A stretch of 64,000 bases of DNA, taken from Bacillus sp. V3B. GTDB taxonomy: Bacteria; Bacillota; Bacilli; Bacillales; Cytobacillaceae. Every line of letters begins with the position of its first letter. Position 1 is the first letter of the stretch. This document shows, one piece after another, positions 1 through 8,592 of the stretch. A program made the position numbers and the translations under genes. The notes under the pieces were generated by a model. That model ran no database searches. It had not been told where the DNA came from and saw only the letters and a list, made by a program, of their open reading frames with translations. The DNA lies in NCBI RefSeq assembly GCF_024494465.1, contig NZ_JAETXM010000003.1, positions 1-64,000 of the forward strand. Reading direction: 5' to 3'.

Positions 1-25
1 TCAATTCTAGATTGGATGATGTGAA

Positions 26-760
26 ATGACAGAACATATTTGTAATCATACTATTTGTAACCACGTGAGTGATAACAAAAAGAAACCATGCCCAACAAAG
101 GTTCCCATCTTTGGTTCATTATCTAGTGAAGAAATTTTAAAAGTAGCTAAGATGACAAAACATATTCATTATCACAAGGGGCAAATGCTTATACAAGAGG
201 GAGAAACATCAGATACTTTATTTATTATTAATAGAGGGAAAGTAAAGTTATCTAAATTTACTGTTGATGGAAAAGAACAAATTTTATATATCCTGACAAC
301 AGGTGATTTTTTTGGGGAATTGAATCTCTTTAATGAAGATGAAGTAAGCAACTTTAGTGTATTTGCTATTGAAAATACAGAAATTTGTCAATTAACGAAA
401 GCCGATATTGACCTCATTATGTTGGAAAATCCGGAAATTTCCTTAAAACTATTAAAATCTTTAACAAAACGATTGGCTCACACAGAAAATTTAGCACAAA
501 ATTTAGCAACGAAAGATCCTGAAGTAAGAATTGCTCATATGATTTTGGAATTCTGCCAAAAGTTCGGAACAAAACTAAATGATGGCATTCTTATTCACTT
601 ACCCATTACACGAGAAGAAATTGCTAGCTACGTGGGTGTTACACGTGAAACCATTAGCCGTAAATTGAGTAAATTCGAGGATATGGGATTGATTTCTATC
701 ACGGGGACTAAACAAATTCTTGTTAAGAATCGTATAGCTTTAAAAGATTATCTAGAATAA
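26..760 (+). CDS. Crp/Fnr family transcriptional regulator
   Basis: A 244-residue regulator. Residues about 25-145 form a cyclic-nucleotide-binding-like beta-roll (GQMLIQEGETSDTLFII, GDFFGELNLF). The C-terminal winged helix carries the recognition element ITREEIASYVGVTRETISRK. The first 25 residues hold three cysteines (C6, C11, C22) and two histidines, so an iron-sulfur or other redox ligand is possible; this is inferred from composition only. B. subtilis Fnr places its cluster cysteines differently. The gene ends in a strong terminator and is probably monocistronic. Anaerobic functions nearby (formate dehydrogenase, EET) are plausible targets, but no convincing complete Fnr box was found in front of them. 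Confidence 0.85.
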   Translation: MTEHICNHTICNHVSDNKKKPCPTKVPIFGSLSSEEILKVAKMTKHIHYHKGQMLIQEGETSDTLFIINRGKVKLSKFTVDGKEQILYILTTGDFFGELNLFNEDEVSNFSVFAIENTEICQLTKADIDLIMLENPEISLKLLKSLTKRLAHTENLAQNLATKDPEVRIAHMILEFCQKFGTKLNDGILIHLPITREEIASYVGVTRETISRKLSKFEDMGLISITGTKQILVKNRIALKDYLE

Positions 761-765
761 TAATT

Positions 766-802
766 AGACACACAACCTCAGCTGTCGTTGTGTGTCTTTT
801 TT
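766..802 (+). terminator. Rho-independent terminator after the Crp/Fnr gene
   Basis: A perfect 11-bp stem (766-776 with 787-797) and a 10-nt loop are followed by a run of T up to 802. Confidence 0.9.
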
Positions 803-1196
803 GATTCATGTTCACATTATATTCGTTATTTGTTCACTTTATTTTCACTTTATACCGTTTGTCTTCAAAAACTTTTCAACATAATTCGCCTTTATCCTAT
901 GAAATTCACATTAGATTTTGATCCATTTTTTAGGATAAAGCATGTCCTCATGCCTTATTCAAATAATTTAAAAGGGCAATAAAAACCCATATAGATCCTT
1001 CCATTCCTCGATTTCCCATGTAAATTTTAAATGAATAATCGAAAGTAGTATGCTCATGAATACAATTAAGTGAGAATAAATAATTATTTTAATACTCGGA
1101 ATTTGTCGAATGATTTGTGATTGAAAATACTAATAATTGTAGTATTATAATCCTAGAATATTTTGAATATATAAATATATGTTGGGAGAGATACTA
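803..1196. other. AT-rich intergenic region before the thiolase gene
   Basis: About 390 bases without a credible gene. The open frame at 788-982 begins inside the terminator and has no ribosome-binding site. The stretch near 1100-1160 is AT-rich and probably holds the thiolase promoter. A TGTGA half-site at about 1114-1118 lacks a good partner. Confidence 0.5.
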
Positions 1197-2393
1197 TTGT
1201 CATCAAATGAAGTTGTTATCGTAAGCGCAGTTAGAACACCTATTGGAAGTTTTCTTGGAGGATTACAAAATGTTGAGGCAGCTCAACTAGGAGCAATCGT
1301 TATCAAAGGAGCTCTTGAAAAAGCTGGAGTTAATCCTAATGAAGTAGACGATGTTATTATGGGGAACGTACTACAAGCAGGACTTGGGCAAAACCCAGCA
1401 AGAAAAGCTGCTTTAGCTGCAGGTATACCTCAAGAAGCATCTGCTATTACGATCAATAAAGTATGTGGTTCAGGTTTACAAGCAGTTCATTCAGCAACAC
1501 AAGCTATTCTTGCAGGAGATGCAGAAGTAGTCGTTGCAGGTGGAATGGAAAATATGAGCCGTGCTGCATATGTATTAAACAATGCTCGTAATGGATTTAA
1601 AATGGGAGATCAAAAAATCACTGACACGATGATTCAAGATGGATTATGGTGCGCGATGAATGACTATCATATGGGAGTTACAGCTGAAAATCTTGCTGAA
1701 AAGTATGAAATTTCACGTGAAGAACAAGATGAGTTTTCTGCTTGGAGTCAACAAAAAGCACAAGCGGCAATTGAATCTAATCGCTTTGCTGATGAAATTA
1801 TCCCTGTAGAAATTCCTGGTCGTAAAGGACAAGTTACTGTATTCAACCAAGATGAATTTCCACGTTTCGGTACAACTGCAGAAGGATTAGGAAAGCTTCG
1901 TCCTGCATTCAAAAAGGATGGATCGGTAACAGCTGGTAACGCATCCGGAATTAATGATGGTGCTGCAGCATTTGTTGTTATGAGCCGTAAAAAAGCTGAA
2001 GAATTAGGAATTAAACCATTAGTAACAGTAAAAGCAAATGCGAGTGCTGGTGTGGATCCAAGTATTATGGGGATTGGTCCTGTTCCTGCTGTGAAAAAAG
2101 CTCTTGAAAAAGCAGCTTTACCATTAGAAGATATTGATTTAATTGAAGCAAACGAAGCATTTGCTGCACAATCAATTGCTGTAGATCGTGAACTTCATTT
2201 CAATAAAGAAAAATTAAATGTAAATGGTGGTGCAATTGCACTTGGTCATCCAATTGGTGCTAGTGGAGCGAGAATTCTTGTTTCTTTAATTCATGAAATG
2301 AAGAAAACAGATGCTCGCCATGGTCTAGCTACGTTATGTGTTGGTGGCGGACAAGGTGTTGCAACGATCATAGAAAATGTAGAATCTAAATAA
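1197..2393 (+). CDS. phaA: acetyl-CoA C-acetyltransferase (thiolase)
   Basis: Condenses two acetyl-CoA to acetoacetyl-CoA, the entry step to PHB and other C4 products. Thiolase signatures are present: the nucleophilic cysteine in [12 protein letters not shown], the motif [11 protein letters not shown] and the C-terminal active-site motif CVGGGQG. An in-frame ATG at 1179 has no Shine-Dalgarno sequence. GGGAGAG at 1184-1190 lies 6 nt before a TTG at 1197, giving [17 protein letters not shown], the usual thiolase N terminus, so TTG is preferred (398 residues). The gene lies just upstream of the PHA cluster but has its own terminator. A role in fatty-acid degradation is equally possible. Confidence 0.9.
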   Translation: MSSNEVVIVSAVRTPIGSFLGGLQNVEAAQLGAIVIKGALEKAGVNPNEVDDVIMGNVLQAGLGQNPARKAALAAGIPQEASAITINKVCGSGLQAVHSATQAILAGDAEVVVAGGMENMSRAAYVLNNARNGFKMGDQKITDTMIQDGLWCAMNDYHMGVTAENLAEKYEISREEQDEFSAWSQQKAQAAIESNRFADEIIPVEIPGRKGQVTVFNQDEFPRFGTTAEGLGKLRPAFKKDGSVTAGNASGINDGAAAFVVMSRKKAEELGIKPLVTVKANASAGVDPSIMGIGPVPAVKKALEKAALPLEDIDLIEANEAFAAQSIAVDRELHFNKEKLNVNGGAIALGHPIGASGARILVSLIHEMKKTDARHGLATLCVGGGQGVATIIENVESK

Positions 2394-2402
2394 AATGATT
2401 AA

Positions 2403-2440
2403 AAAAACGAGACTTCTGAAATGAAGTCTCGTTTTTCTTT
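2403..2440 (+). terminator. Rho-independent terminator after the thiolase gene
   Basis: Stem 2408-2416 with 2423-2431, extended by A/T pairs, with a 6-nt loop and a T-rich tail. Confidence 0.9.
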
Positions 2441-2552
2441 TTTGAGTTGAGCGATCGTTCATCACCAATCCTTAGAGATTGGTAGACTAAAAGACATATG
2501 CGCTATATTGAATAAGGGATCATGGTAAAGTAACGATTAAGTACTTTCTTGT

Positions 2553-3287
2553 TTAAATAACTAAGCCACCATCAACACTTAAAATGGTCCCGTTTACATA
2601 ATTTGCATCGTCTGAAGCTAAGAATAAATAGGCAGCGGCAATATCTTCTGGTTTTCCGAGTCTTTTAAGTGGAGTCTTATCTTTCATGGAGTCAAGTATC
2701 TTTTGTGGTACTGCTGCCGTCATACCTGTTTCAATAAAACCGGGAGCTACTGCATTAACTCTTATTCCTTTTGGACCAAATTCTTTTGCCCAACTTTTGG
2801 TCAATCCAATAACTCCGGCCTTTGTCGCAGCATAATTAGTTTGGCCGATATTTCCATATAAACCAACGACAGAAGAGGCATTCAGAATCACACCAGATCC
2901 TTGTTTTAACATAACAGGGGCTACAGCCTTCGTACATTTAAAAACACCTGATAAGTTTACAGAAATCACCTTTTCCCAATCGGATTCATCCATCTTTGTG
3001 AGAAATCCATCAAGCGTAATCCCCGCATTGTTCACTAGTACATCAATTCTTCCATGTTTATCTACTGTTGATTGAACCACGTCTTCTATCTGAGCACTAT
3101 TTGTCACATCCACCTTGAAAAAATCTACTTTGTCACTTGCGAACTCTTCTAATGTATTACGTCCTGCACGCTCATCATAATCACAAATAACTACTCTCGC
3201 ACCTTCTTGAAGAAATTTGCTAGCTGTTTCTTTTCCAATTCCTTGTGCCCCACCGGTAATTAAAGTTACTTTGTTCGTTAACTTCAA
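2553..3287 (-). CDS. SDR-family 3-oxoacyl reductase, FabG/PhaB-like
   Basis: A short-chain dehydrogenase/reductase of 244 residues. It has the N-terminal cofactor motif TGGAQGIG, the NNAG motif, the catalytic serine in NASSVVG and YAATK as the YxxxK pair. It probably reduces a 3-oxoacyl thioester with NADPH. The frame is open to 3374, but AGGTGG at 3298-3293 lies 5 nt before a TTG at 3287 and homology begins there (MKLTNKVTLITGG), so that start is chosen. It lies downstream of phaP on the same strand, separated by the phaP terminator. It is a second reductase besides phaB and may supply (R)-3-hydroxyacyl-CoA or serve fatty-acid synthesis. Confidence 0.85.
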   Translation of the reverse strand: MKLTNKVTLITGGAQGIGKETASKFLQEGARVVICDYDERAGRNTLEEFASDKVDFFKVDVTNSAQIEDVVQSTVDKHGRIDVLVNNAGITLDGFLTKMDESDWEKVISVNLSGVFKCTKAVAPVMLKQGSGVILNASSVVGLYGNIGQTNYAATKAGVIGLTKSWAKEFGPKGIRVNAVAPGFIETGMTAAVPQKILDSMKDKTPLKRLGKPEDIAAAYLFLASDDANYVNGTILSVDGGLVI

Positions 3288-3411
3288 AAATACCACCTCT
3301 TTTGAACTAGATTTAGTAAAGGTTAATCCAGCAGATAGTTGATATCCATTATCCCTTGAACATAGATATCTCACAATTTTCCAATTGCTATTTTATCCTA
3401 TTCTAATAGTC

Positions 3412-3442
3412 AAAAAAAAAGAACAGTGGAAAATCCACTGTC
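3412..3442 (-). terminator. Rho-independent terminator of phaP
   Basis: Stem 3423-3430 with 3434-3441. On the minus strand it is followed by nine T (3420-3412). It starts right after the phaP stop codon. Confidence 0.9.
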
Positions 3443-3961
3443 TTATTTAAATAAACCTAAAGTTAATTTTGAGTTTGTTTGGTATAGATCAATCAATACT
3501 TTTTGTGAAGCTTTTAATTGGCTTGTAACATCTTCACGGAATTTTTGTTGTTGGTCAATACCACTTTTTACTGATTGTTGGAATTGATCTTGAGATTGAT
3601 TAACTAAATTTAAGCTTTCTTTATAAGGTGTTGCAGTTAATTGTTGAACGCGATTGCTTACATCATCAAATTGAGCATTCCATTGTTCAAAAGCTTTGCT
3701 TGCTTGAGCACCGAAAACTTTTTGAATGTTTAGTTTAACGGATTCGCGAAGCTCATCAGTTAATTTTTTTTGTTCTTCTTCAATTCGAGTAATGTCACTT
3801 GTTACTTTTTCCCATGTTTCTTTTTGGCTTTCTAATGTTTGAAGTAAAAGTTCTTCTGCTTCCTTTTGTGCTGCGCACACTCTGTCTAAACTATTTGTCC
3901 ATGTTGAGAATAAAGATTCCCCTAAATTTACTGTTTCTTGAGTTTTTGTTGCTACTGCCAT
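3443..3961 (-). CDS. phaP: phasin PhaP, PHA granule surface protein
   Basis: A 172-residue protein made almost wholly of amphipathic, Gln/Glu/Lys-rich helix without membrane segments, as expected of a Bacillus phasin that coats PHA granules. It follows phaQ on the minus strand and is divergent from phaR-phaB-phaC, the order known from B. megaterium. A good Shine-Dalgarno (AGGAGG on the minus strand, about 3969-3974) precedes the ATG. It carries its own terminator, and a perfect 15-bp dyad lies upstream at 3993-4007. Phasin sequences diverge quickly, so identification rests on composition, length and context together. Confidence 0.85.
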   Translation of the reverse strand: MAVATKTQETVNLGESLFSTWTNSLDRVCAAQKEAEELLLQTLESQKETWEKVTSDITRIEEEQKKLTDELRESVKLNIQKVFGAQASKAFEQWNAQFDDVSNRVQQLTATPYKESLNLVNQSQDQFQQSVKSGIDQQQKFREDVTSQLKASQKVLIDLYQTNSKLTLGLFK

Positions 3962-3992
3962 GTTAAATCCTCCTAATAAAATTTATTATGAT

Positions 3993-4007
3993 TGCAGGTA
4001 ACCTGCA
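3993..4007. promoter_or_regulatory. Perfect dyad between phaQ and phaP, possible PhaQ operator
   Basis: TGCAGGT-A-ACCTGCA is a perfect palindrome lying 32 bp before the phaP start and 28 bp after the phaQ stop. Autoregulation of phaP and phaQ by PhaQ is known in B. megaterium. Assigning this dyad to PhaQ is inference. Confidence 0.45.
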
Positions 4008-4035
4008 GAATCACTATTATGAAATGGGTAAAACG

Positions 4036-4470
4036 TTAGTTATTATCTTCATCTTTATCATCCCGCTGCATTAATGAAGACATTGGTAAGAACATGTCCA
4101 TATAAATTGTAAAGAAGCGGTTAATAATAGATTGATACTGTTCTAGTGCACCAGTGCATGTCTTTAGGTAGGCTTCTCCAGCTTCTGTTATCGAATAAAT
4201 TCGCTTTGCTGGTCCCCCTGTTGTTGTATCCCATTCAGATTTGACCAAATCATCTTTTTCTAATTGTCTAAGTATTCGATAGACATTTCCTTGATCAATA
4301 GATGAGAAACCAAATCGAGATAACTCTTGAATAAGCTTATAACCATGTAAATTCCAATTACGTAGACTTAACAAAAGGACGGGTATCATTAAGTTTTTCG
4401 GCATGGATGTCATGACTCTCTCATCTTTAGGTTGTTGGTTCTTATTAGACTCGTTGTTATTTGTTGTCAC
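4036..4470 (-). CDS. phaQ: PhaQ, PadR-family regulator of PHA genes
   Basis: A 144-residue PadR-type winged-helix repressor. The conserved core runs from PVLLLSLRNWNLHGYKLIQ through GNVYRILRQLEKDDLV to GPAKRIYSITEAGEAYL, and a C-terminal helix probably dimerises. In B. megaterium PhaQ represses phaP and its own gene and senses PHA; the family and position match here. The start is GTG at 4470, with AGGAG on the minus strand 9 nt upstream. A polar Asn/Gln-rich leader of about 25 residues precedes the HTH. The regulator is divergent from phaR, with a small palindrome (4501-4513) just upstream. Confidence 0.88.
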   Translation of the reverse strand: MTTNNNESNKNQQPKDERVMTSMPKNLMIPVLLLSLRNWNLHGYKLIQELSRFGFSSIDQGNVYRILRQLEKDDLVKSEWDTTTGGPAKRIYSITEAGEAYLKTCTGALEQYQSIINRFFTIYMDMFLPMSSLMQRDDKDEDNN

Positions 4471-4500
4471 AATGTATCACTCCTAAGTTGAAGTCCATAT

Positions 4501-4513
4501 GTGTAATTTACAC
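4501..4513. promoter_or_regulatory. Palindrome upstream of phaQ
   Basis: GTGTAA-T-TTACAC is a perfect dyad 31 bp upstream of the phaQ start, in the region shared with phaR. It is a candidate operator for PhaQ, inferred from position and symmetry only. Confidence 0.4.
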
Positions 4514-4581
4514 CTAAGTGATAGATTTGTCAAACATAAATTAATTTTTTAAAATATTTCAGTAATTTTAAATCTTTTCTC

Positions 4582-4610
4582 TTTTAATTCGTCAGAAAAC
4601 TTAGTATAAT
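4582..4610 (+). promoter_or_regulatory. Probable sigma-A promoter of phaRBC
   Basis: A consensus -10 hexamer TATAAT at 4605-4610 lies 34 bp before the phaR start. The -35 region 17 bp upstream (TTTTAA, 4582-4587) is weak, so an activator may be needed. Confidence 0.45.
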
Positions 4611-4644
4611 AACAAAGTGAATAAGTAACTATGGAGGAGAAAAG

Positions 4645-5112
4645 ATGACTCGAGAATTTAACATGTACGATATGTGGAAAGATTTCTACTTCCAATCTAG
4701 TAACCTTGTTGATGATAAGGTGAAGGAAGATTTCCCTTCTCAAGGGATGGGACAGATTTTGGAGATGAATCTTCAATTTAAAAAGTTCTTAAATGAAACA
4801 ACAGAACAATATTTAGAACAAGTGAATATGCCAACTAGAAATGATTTGGCTAACATCTCATCTCTAATTGTAAATGTAGATGCAAAAATTGATGATTTAG
4901 AAGAATTAGTGGAAGATACAAAAACTAATCAAGTTGATCAATCATCAGTACAACGTGAATTAACAACTTTAAAAAGAGATATGAAGAATCTTGATACTAA
5001 ACTTAATGAGGTTCTTTCTATGTTAAAGGAATCAAAAGAAACGAAAACAAATGTGAATAAGAGTACAAATACGAGTGCAACAGCTCAAAAGACACAGCAA
5101 AAAACGAATTAA
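4645..5112 (+). CDS. phaR: PhaR, class IV PHA synthase subunit
   Basis: Partner subunit of the two-component class IV PHA synthase; PhaC needs it for activity and both act at the granule surface. The N terminus (MYDMWKDFYFQSSN, then ILEMNLQFKKFLNETTEQYL) is the conserved PhaR segment. Residues about 75-130 form a predicted coiled coil with Asp/Glu/Lys heptads. The last 20 residues are Thr/Asn/Gln-rich and disordered. At 155 residues it is somewhat shorter than many PhaR proteins, mostly in that tail. GGAGG lies 9 nt before the ATG. It is first in the phaR-phaB-phaC operon. Confidence 0.9.
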   Translation: MTREFNMYDMWKDFYFQSSNLVDDKVKEDFPSQGMGQILEMNLQFKKFLNETTEQYLEQVNMPTRNDLANISSLIVNVDAKIDDLEELVEDTKTNQVDQSSVQRELTTLKRDMKNLDTKLNEVLSMLKESKETKTNVNKSTNTSATAQKTQQKTN

Positions 5113-5166
5113 TTAAAGTGAAAATCTAATTTAAAAATATACTATAGTAAATGGAGTGTAGACAAA

Positions 5167-5910
5167 ATGGCAGAATTACAAAACAAAGTAGCGATCGTAA
5201 CAGGTGGAAGCAGAGGAATCGGATCAGCAATTGCATTAGAATTAGCTAAAAATGGTGTAAAAATCGTGATTAACTATAACAGTAACAGTGCAGCTGCAGA
5301 TCAAATGGTAGCAGAAATCAAGGAAATTGGCGGAGATGCTTACGCAGTACAAGCAGACGTTTCAGTTAGCAAAGATGCAGAAAACCTTGTAAATGAAGCA
5401 GTTAAACATTTTGGTAGCGTTGATATTCTTGTCAATAATGCTGGAATTACAAGAGACAGCACATTTAAAAAGCTTAGTGAAGAAGACTGGAGAAAAGTAA
5501 TTGATGTTAATTTAAACAGTGTTTATAATACAACTTCAAAAGCTTTACCACATCTTCTTGAATCAGATGCAGGACGTATTATTAATATTTCTTCTATCAT
5601 TGGTCAAGCTGGTGGCTTTGGACAAACAAATTATGCTGCAGCAAAAGCAGGATTAATTGGTTACACAAAATCTCTTGCATTAGAACTTGCTAAAGGAAAT
5701 GTAACAGTTAACGCTATTTGCCCAGGATTTATCGGAACAGAAATGGTTGCAGCAATGCCTGAAAAAGTTCTAGAAACAATTGTTGGTAAAGTGCCACAAA
5801 AACGTTTAGGAAAACCAGAAGAAATTGCACGTGGAGTTGTGTTCTTATGTAAAGATGGTGACTATATTACGGGTCAACAGTTAAATATTAACGGCGGACT
5901 TTACATGTAA
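5167..5910 (+). CDS. phaB: acetoacetyl-CoA reductase PhaB
   Basis: An SDR enzyme of 247 residues that reduces acetoacetyl-CoA to (R)-3-hydroxybutyryl-CoA with NADPH, the monomer for PhaC. Visible motifs are TGGSRGIG at the cofactor site, NNAGITRDS, the catalytic serine in NISSIIGQAGG, YAAAK and the C-terminal NINGGLYM. It lies 54 bp after phaR and 80 bp before phaC, which fits one operon. The sequence is also close to FabG; the assignment as PhaB rests on operon position. Confidence 0.92.
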   Translation: MAELQNKVAIVTGGSRGIGSAIALELAKNGVKIVINYNSNSAAADQMVAEIKEIGGDAYAVQADVSVSKDAENLVNEAVKHFGSVDILVNNAGITRDSTFKKLSEEDWRKVIDVNLNSVYNTTSKALPHLLESDAGRIINISSIIGQAGGFGQTNYAAAKAGLIGYTKSLALELAKGNVTVNAICPGFIGTEMVAAMPEKVLETIVGKVPQKRLGKPEEIARGVVFLCKDGDYITGQQLNINGGLYM

Positions 5911-5990
5911 TTTTAATGTAATTGTCATGAACACAAGATTGCTTGTATAGATTATATAAAGTGAATTAATTATGTAGGGAGTGAGTAATC

Positions 5991-7091
5991 ATTAGCGTTC
6001 TGATTACAGAAGAGTGGAAAGAATTTACTGAGAAGATGCCTGAAATGATGCCCGAGGAATATCAACAAATGTATACACGTGTGAAAAGAGCCAATCAGGT
6101 GTTAACAACTGAGTCCGAGCCAGAAGTAGGTCCAACACCGAAAGAAGTGATTTGGACTAAAAATAAAACAAAGTTGTATCATTATATTTCAGATACGCCG
6201 AAAAAACATAAAACACCACTTTTAATGGTTTATGCTTTAATCAATAAACCTTATATATTAGATTTAACAAAAGGTGGAAGTTTAGTAGAATATCTCGTTG
6301 ATCGTGGTTTTGATGTTTATCTTCTTGACTGGGGTACACCAAGTATCGAAGATAGACACATGAAGTTTGATGATTACGTGTTAGACTATATTCCACGCGC
6401 AGTTCGTAAAGTAATGCGAAAATCGAATAGTGATGACGTATCTATTCTTGGTTATTGCATGGGTGGTACAATGACGTCTATGTTTGCAGCACTACACCCT
6501 GAATTACCAATTAAAAATCTTGTCTTCATGACAAGTCCGTTTGATTTTGAAGATACGGGTCTTTACGGAGCAATGCTAGATGAACGCTATTTTAATATCG
6601 ATAAAGTGGTTGATACACTTGGGGTTATTCCACCTGAAATGATTGACTTTGGAAACAAAATGATCAAACCAATGTCAAACTTCTATGGTCCATTTGTAAG
6701 TCTAGTTGATCGTGCTGATAATGATCGTTTTATCCATAGCTTTAAACTATTGCAAAAATGGTTAAATGATGGAATTCCATTTCCAGGTGAAGCTTACCGT
6801 CAATGGATTAGAGAATTTTATCAACAGAACAAGCTGATTAAAGGCGAATTAGTGATCCGTGGTCGTAAGGTCAATCTAGAAGATATCAAGGCTAATATTC
6901 TTAACTTATCAGGTGAATCAGATATCATTGCCCAACCGCATCAAGTTGAAGCATTGATGGATGTTGTATCTAGTAAAGATAAAACCTATAAGAATCTTCC
7001 ACTTGGACATACGTCAATCACGTTTGGTAGTAAAGCTACAAAGATTACGTATCCAACCATTGGCGATTGGTTAGAAGAACGTTCAAACTAA
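5991..7091 (+). CDS. phaC: class IV poly(3-hydroxyalkanoate) synthase PhaC
   Basis: Polymerises (R)-3-hydroxyacyl-CoA on the granule with PhaR. An alpha/beta hydrolase fold with the lipase-like box GYCMGG (catalytic Cys), the Asp in SGESDIIAQPHQ and the His in LGHTSITFG. The first ATG is at 6036 (351 residues), but the frame is open upstream to a TGA at 5982-5984 and encodes TEEWKEFTEK, matching the B. megaterium PhaC N terminus as I recall it. That extension contains no ATG, GTG or TTG. AGGGAG at 5976-5981 stands 9 nt before an ATT at 5991, which would place Trp at residue 9 as in the homologue. I therefore give 5991 as the probable rare start; 6036 is the conservative alternative. Confidence 0.85.
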   Translation: MSVLITEEWKEFTEKMPEMMPEEYQQMYTRVKRANQVLTTESEPEVGPTPKEVIWTKNKTKLYHYISDTPKKHKTPLLMVYALINKPYILDLTKGGSLVEYLVDRGFDVYLLDWGTPSIEDRHMKFDDYVLDYIPRAVRKVMRKSNSDDVSILGYCMGGTMTSMFAALHPELPIKNLVFMTSPFDFEDTGLYGAMLDERYFNIDKVVDTLGVIPPEMIDFGNKMIKPMSNFYGPFVSLVDRADNDRFIHSFKLLQKWLNDGIPFPGEAYRQWIREFYQQNKLIKGELVIRGRKVNLEDIKANILNLSGESDIIAQPHQVEALMDVVSSKDKTYKNLPLGHTSITFGSKATKITYPTIGDWLEERSN

Positions 7092-7124
7092 TCATAATAT
7101 TTGAAGTATAATTAATAACTAGTT

Positions 7125-7167
7125 AAAAGAGTGTTCCCAAATTGTTACTTTTGGGGCACTCTTTTTA
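7125..7167 (+). terminator. Terminator of the phaRBC operon
   Basis: Inverted repeat of AAAAGAGTG with CACTCTTTTT, extended inward by CCC/GGGG, ending in a T run. Confidence 0.8.
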
Positions 7168-7192
7168 TATTCGCTTTTAGTCCCACAGAGAA

Positions 7193-7924
7193 TTAGGCAC
7201 TCTCTCTTAAAAAAACCCTAATATAGTCGTTAAAAAGATCTCTATTTTCGATATTACTCAAGTGTCCGGTGTTCCTCAACATGACTGTCTGGGCACTCCT
7301 TATAAAGGACCTCATAAGATAGATGTTTAAAGCAGGCGTGACTTTATCATGTGTGCTCCCAATTAACAAAACAGGTATCTTTATCGTAGGAAGAATAGGA
7401 AAGTAATTGATCCCAGTAGGAGCTTTAGCTGACTCTATATAGGTATCCCGAATTTGGAAAGCATTCCTCGCTTCCTCCTTATAGGATTGATCATACAACG
7501 ATGTTTTTATAATATGCTCAACTAGCTTTTGCTGGTCTCTTTGAAAGAGTTGATTAGATAAATGGATGATGCTTGTTGCAATCATAACTGGCATATAAGA
7601 GGTTGTGTTAGATAGGATGAGTCCTTTTACCATCTCAGGCTTCTGCTTATATATTTCCTGGGCAACAATTCCACCTAATGATAATCCACATATGAAGGCT
7701 ACTGGGATGTTTAAGCATTCTAATAGGTGTATGATATCTAATGCGAAGTTTTTAATTGTAAAATCTTTATTTAGGACTGTTTCTCCATGGCCTCTTAAAT
7801 CTGGAATCACTAATCTATAGTGGTTTGCTAGCTCATGTTGAGGGACCCAGGCCTCTTTCCTACTACCAAGACCATGTATAAAGACAATCGGTGTTCCCTT
7901 GCCTAGATCGTTGTATATTAACAT
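7193..7924 (-). CDS. alpha/beta-fold hydrolase
   Basis: A 243-residue single-domain alpha/beta hydrolase resembling enol-lactonase and carboxylesterase relatives. It has the oxyanion motif FIHGLGSRKEAW, the nucleophile elbow GLSLGG, an acid in STHDKVTP and the catalytic His in TGHLSN. The frame also opens with a TTG at 7930, but the Shine-Dalgarno AGAGGT sits 2 nt from it and 8 nt from the ATG at 7924, which is chosen. It is encoded opposite the PHA operon and no partner gene is visible. The substrate cannot be told from sequence; a role in ester or lactone turnover is only a guess. Confidence 0.8.
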   Translation of the reverse strand: MLIYNDLGKGTPIVFIHGLGSRKEAWVPQHELANHYRLVIPDLRGHGETVLNKDFTIKNFALDIIHLLECLNIPVAFICGLSLGGIVAQEIYKQKPEMVKGLILSNTTSYMPVMIATSIIHLSNQLFQRDQQKLVEHIIKTSLYDQSYKEEARNAFQIRDTYIESAKAPTGINYFPILPTIKIPVLLIGSTHDKVTPALNIYLMRSFIRSAQTVMLRNTGHLSNIENRDLFNDYIRVFLRESA

Positions 7925-7978
7925 GATCAACTACCTCTCATTTGGTTTCCTGATCAGTATTTAAGCCATTAAGTCTTT

Positions 7979-8494
7979 ATGAAATTCAAGACTCGTGCAC
8001 GTGTGAAAGTAATGAATACTAGTAGTATGGACAGAAATGTAACTATTCAAACAATTAGCTTTAGAAAATTTCATAAAAAGGGATTTAATCAAGGTGTAGG
8101 TTTACTGACGAACTTTATTGACTACGCTTCAGAACAATATCCACTTGATAAAAGTCAGTTTTTCTTACTCGGTTTTAGCCAAGGAGCGGTTATGTCTATG
8201 ACACTAGCTTTGACTTTAGGTAATCGAATAAAAGGAATTGTTGCTCTTAGTGGGTATATTCCAACATTCGCAAAAGAAGAATATAGAATAAAATCGGTTG
8301 ATCAGCTATCGGCATTTATTGCGCATGGTAGATTGGATCAGGTTTTACCATATGAGTGGGGTGTCTCCGCTCAGGAATATTTTAATAGTAGGGGTGCTTC
8401 TATATCGTTCCATACTTATCAAGAAGGGCATACTGTCTCTTTTGAGAATCAACAAGACTTTAAAGAGTGGTTAATAAGTGACTGCAAAAATTAA
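7979..8494 (+). pseudogene. 5'-truncated copy of an MhqD-like hydrolase
   Basis: From about residue 30 the 171-residue frame is closely similar to the hydrolase at 9284-9928 (shared FIDYASEQY, LLGFSQGA, GIVALSGYIP, TYQEGHTVS). The first 68 or so residues of that protein, including the oxyanion strand FLIHGIGS, are missing. They are replaced by an unrelated basic stretch without a ribosome-binding site. The triad residues survive (Ser in GFSQG, Asp in HGRLDQ, His in GHTVS), but a fold without its first strands should be inactive. It is best read as a decayed tandem duplicate. Confidence 0.7.
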
Positions 8495-8535
8495 AAAAAT
8501 TTTTAATTGAGCCTTTACAGCGTATATTCAAATAC

Positions 8536-8573
8536 AAAAAGCTTACCAATAAGACCTTTGGTAAGCTTTTTAT
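8536..8573. terminator. Bidirectional terminator
   Basis: A 13-bp stem (8536-8548 with 8559-8571) flanked by A and T runs. It serves the frame ending at 8494 and the convergent regulator gene ending at 8593. Confidence 0.85.
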
Positions 8574-8592
8574 ATTTGATAAAATGAATGAT

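Noticed and set aside
788-982. Open frame of 64 codons after the Crp/Fnr gene
   Set aside because: It starts inside a terminator hairpin, has no Shine-Dalgarno sequence and has an unnatural Phe/Leu/Cys-rich composition.
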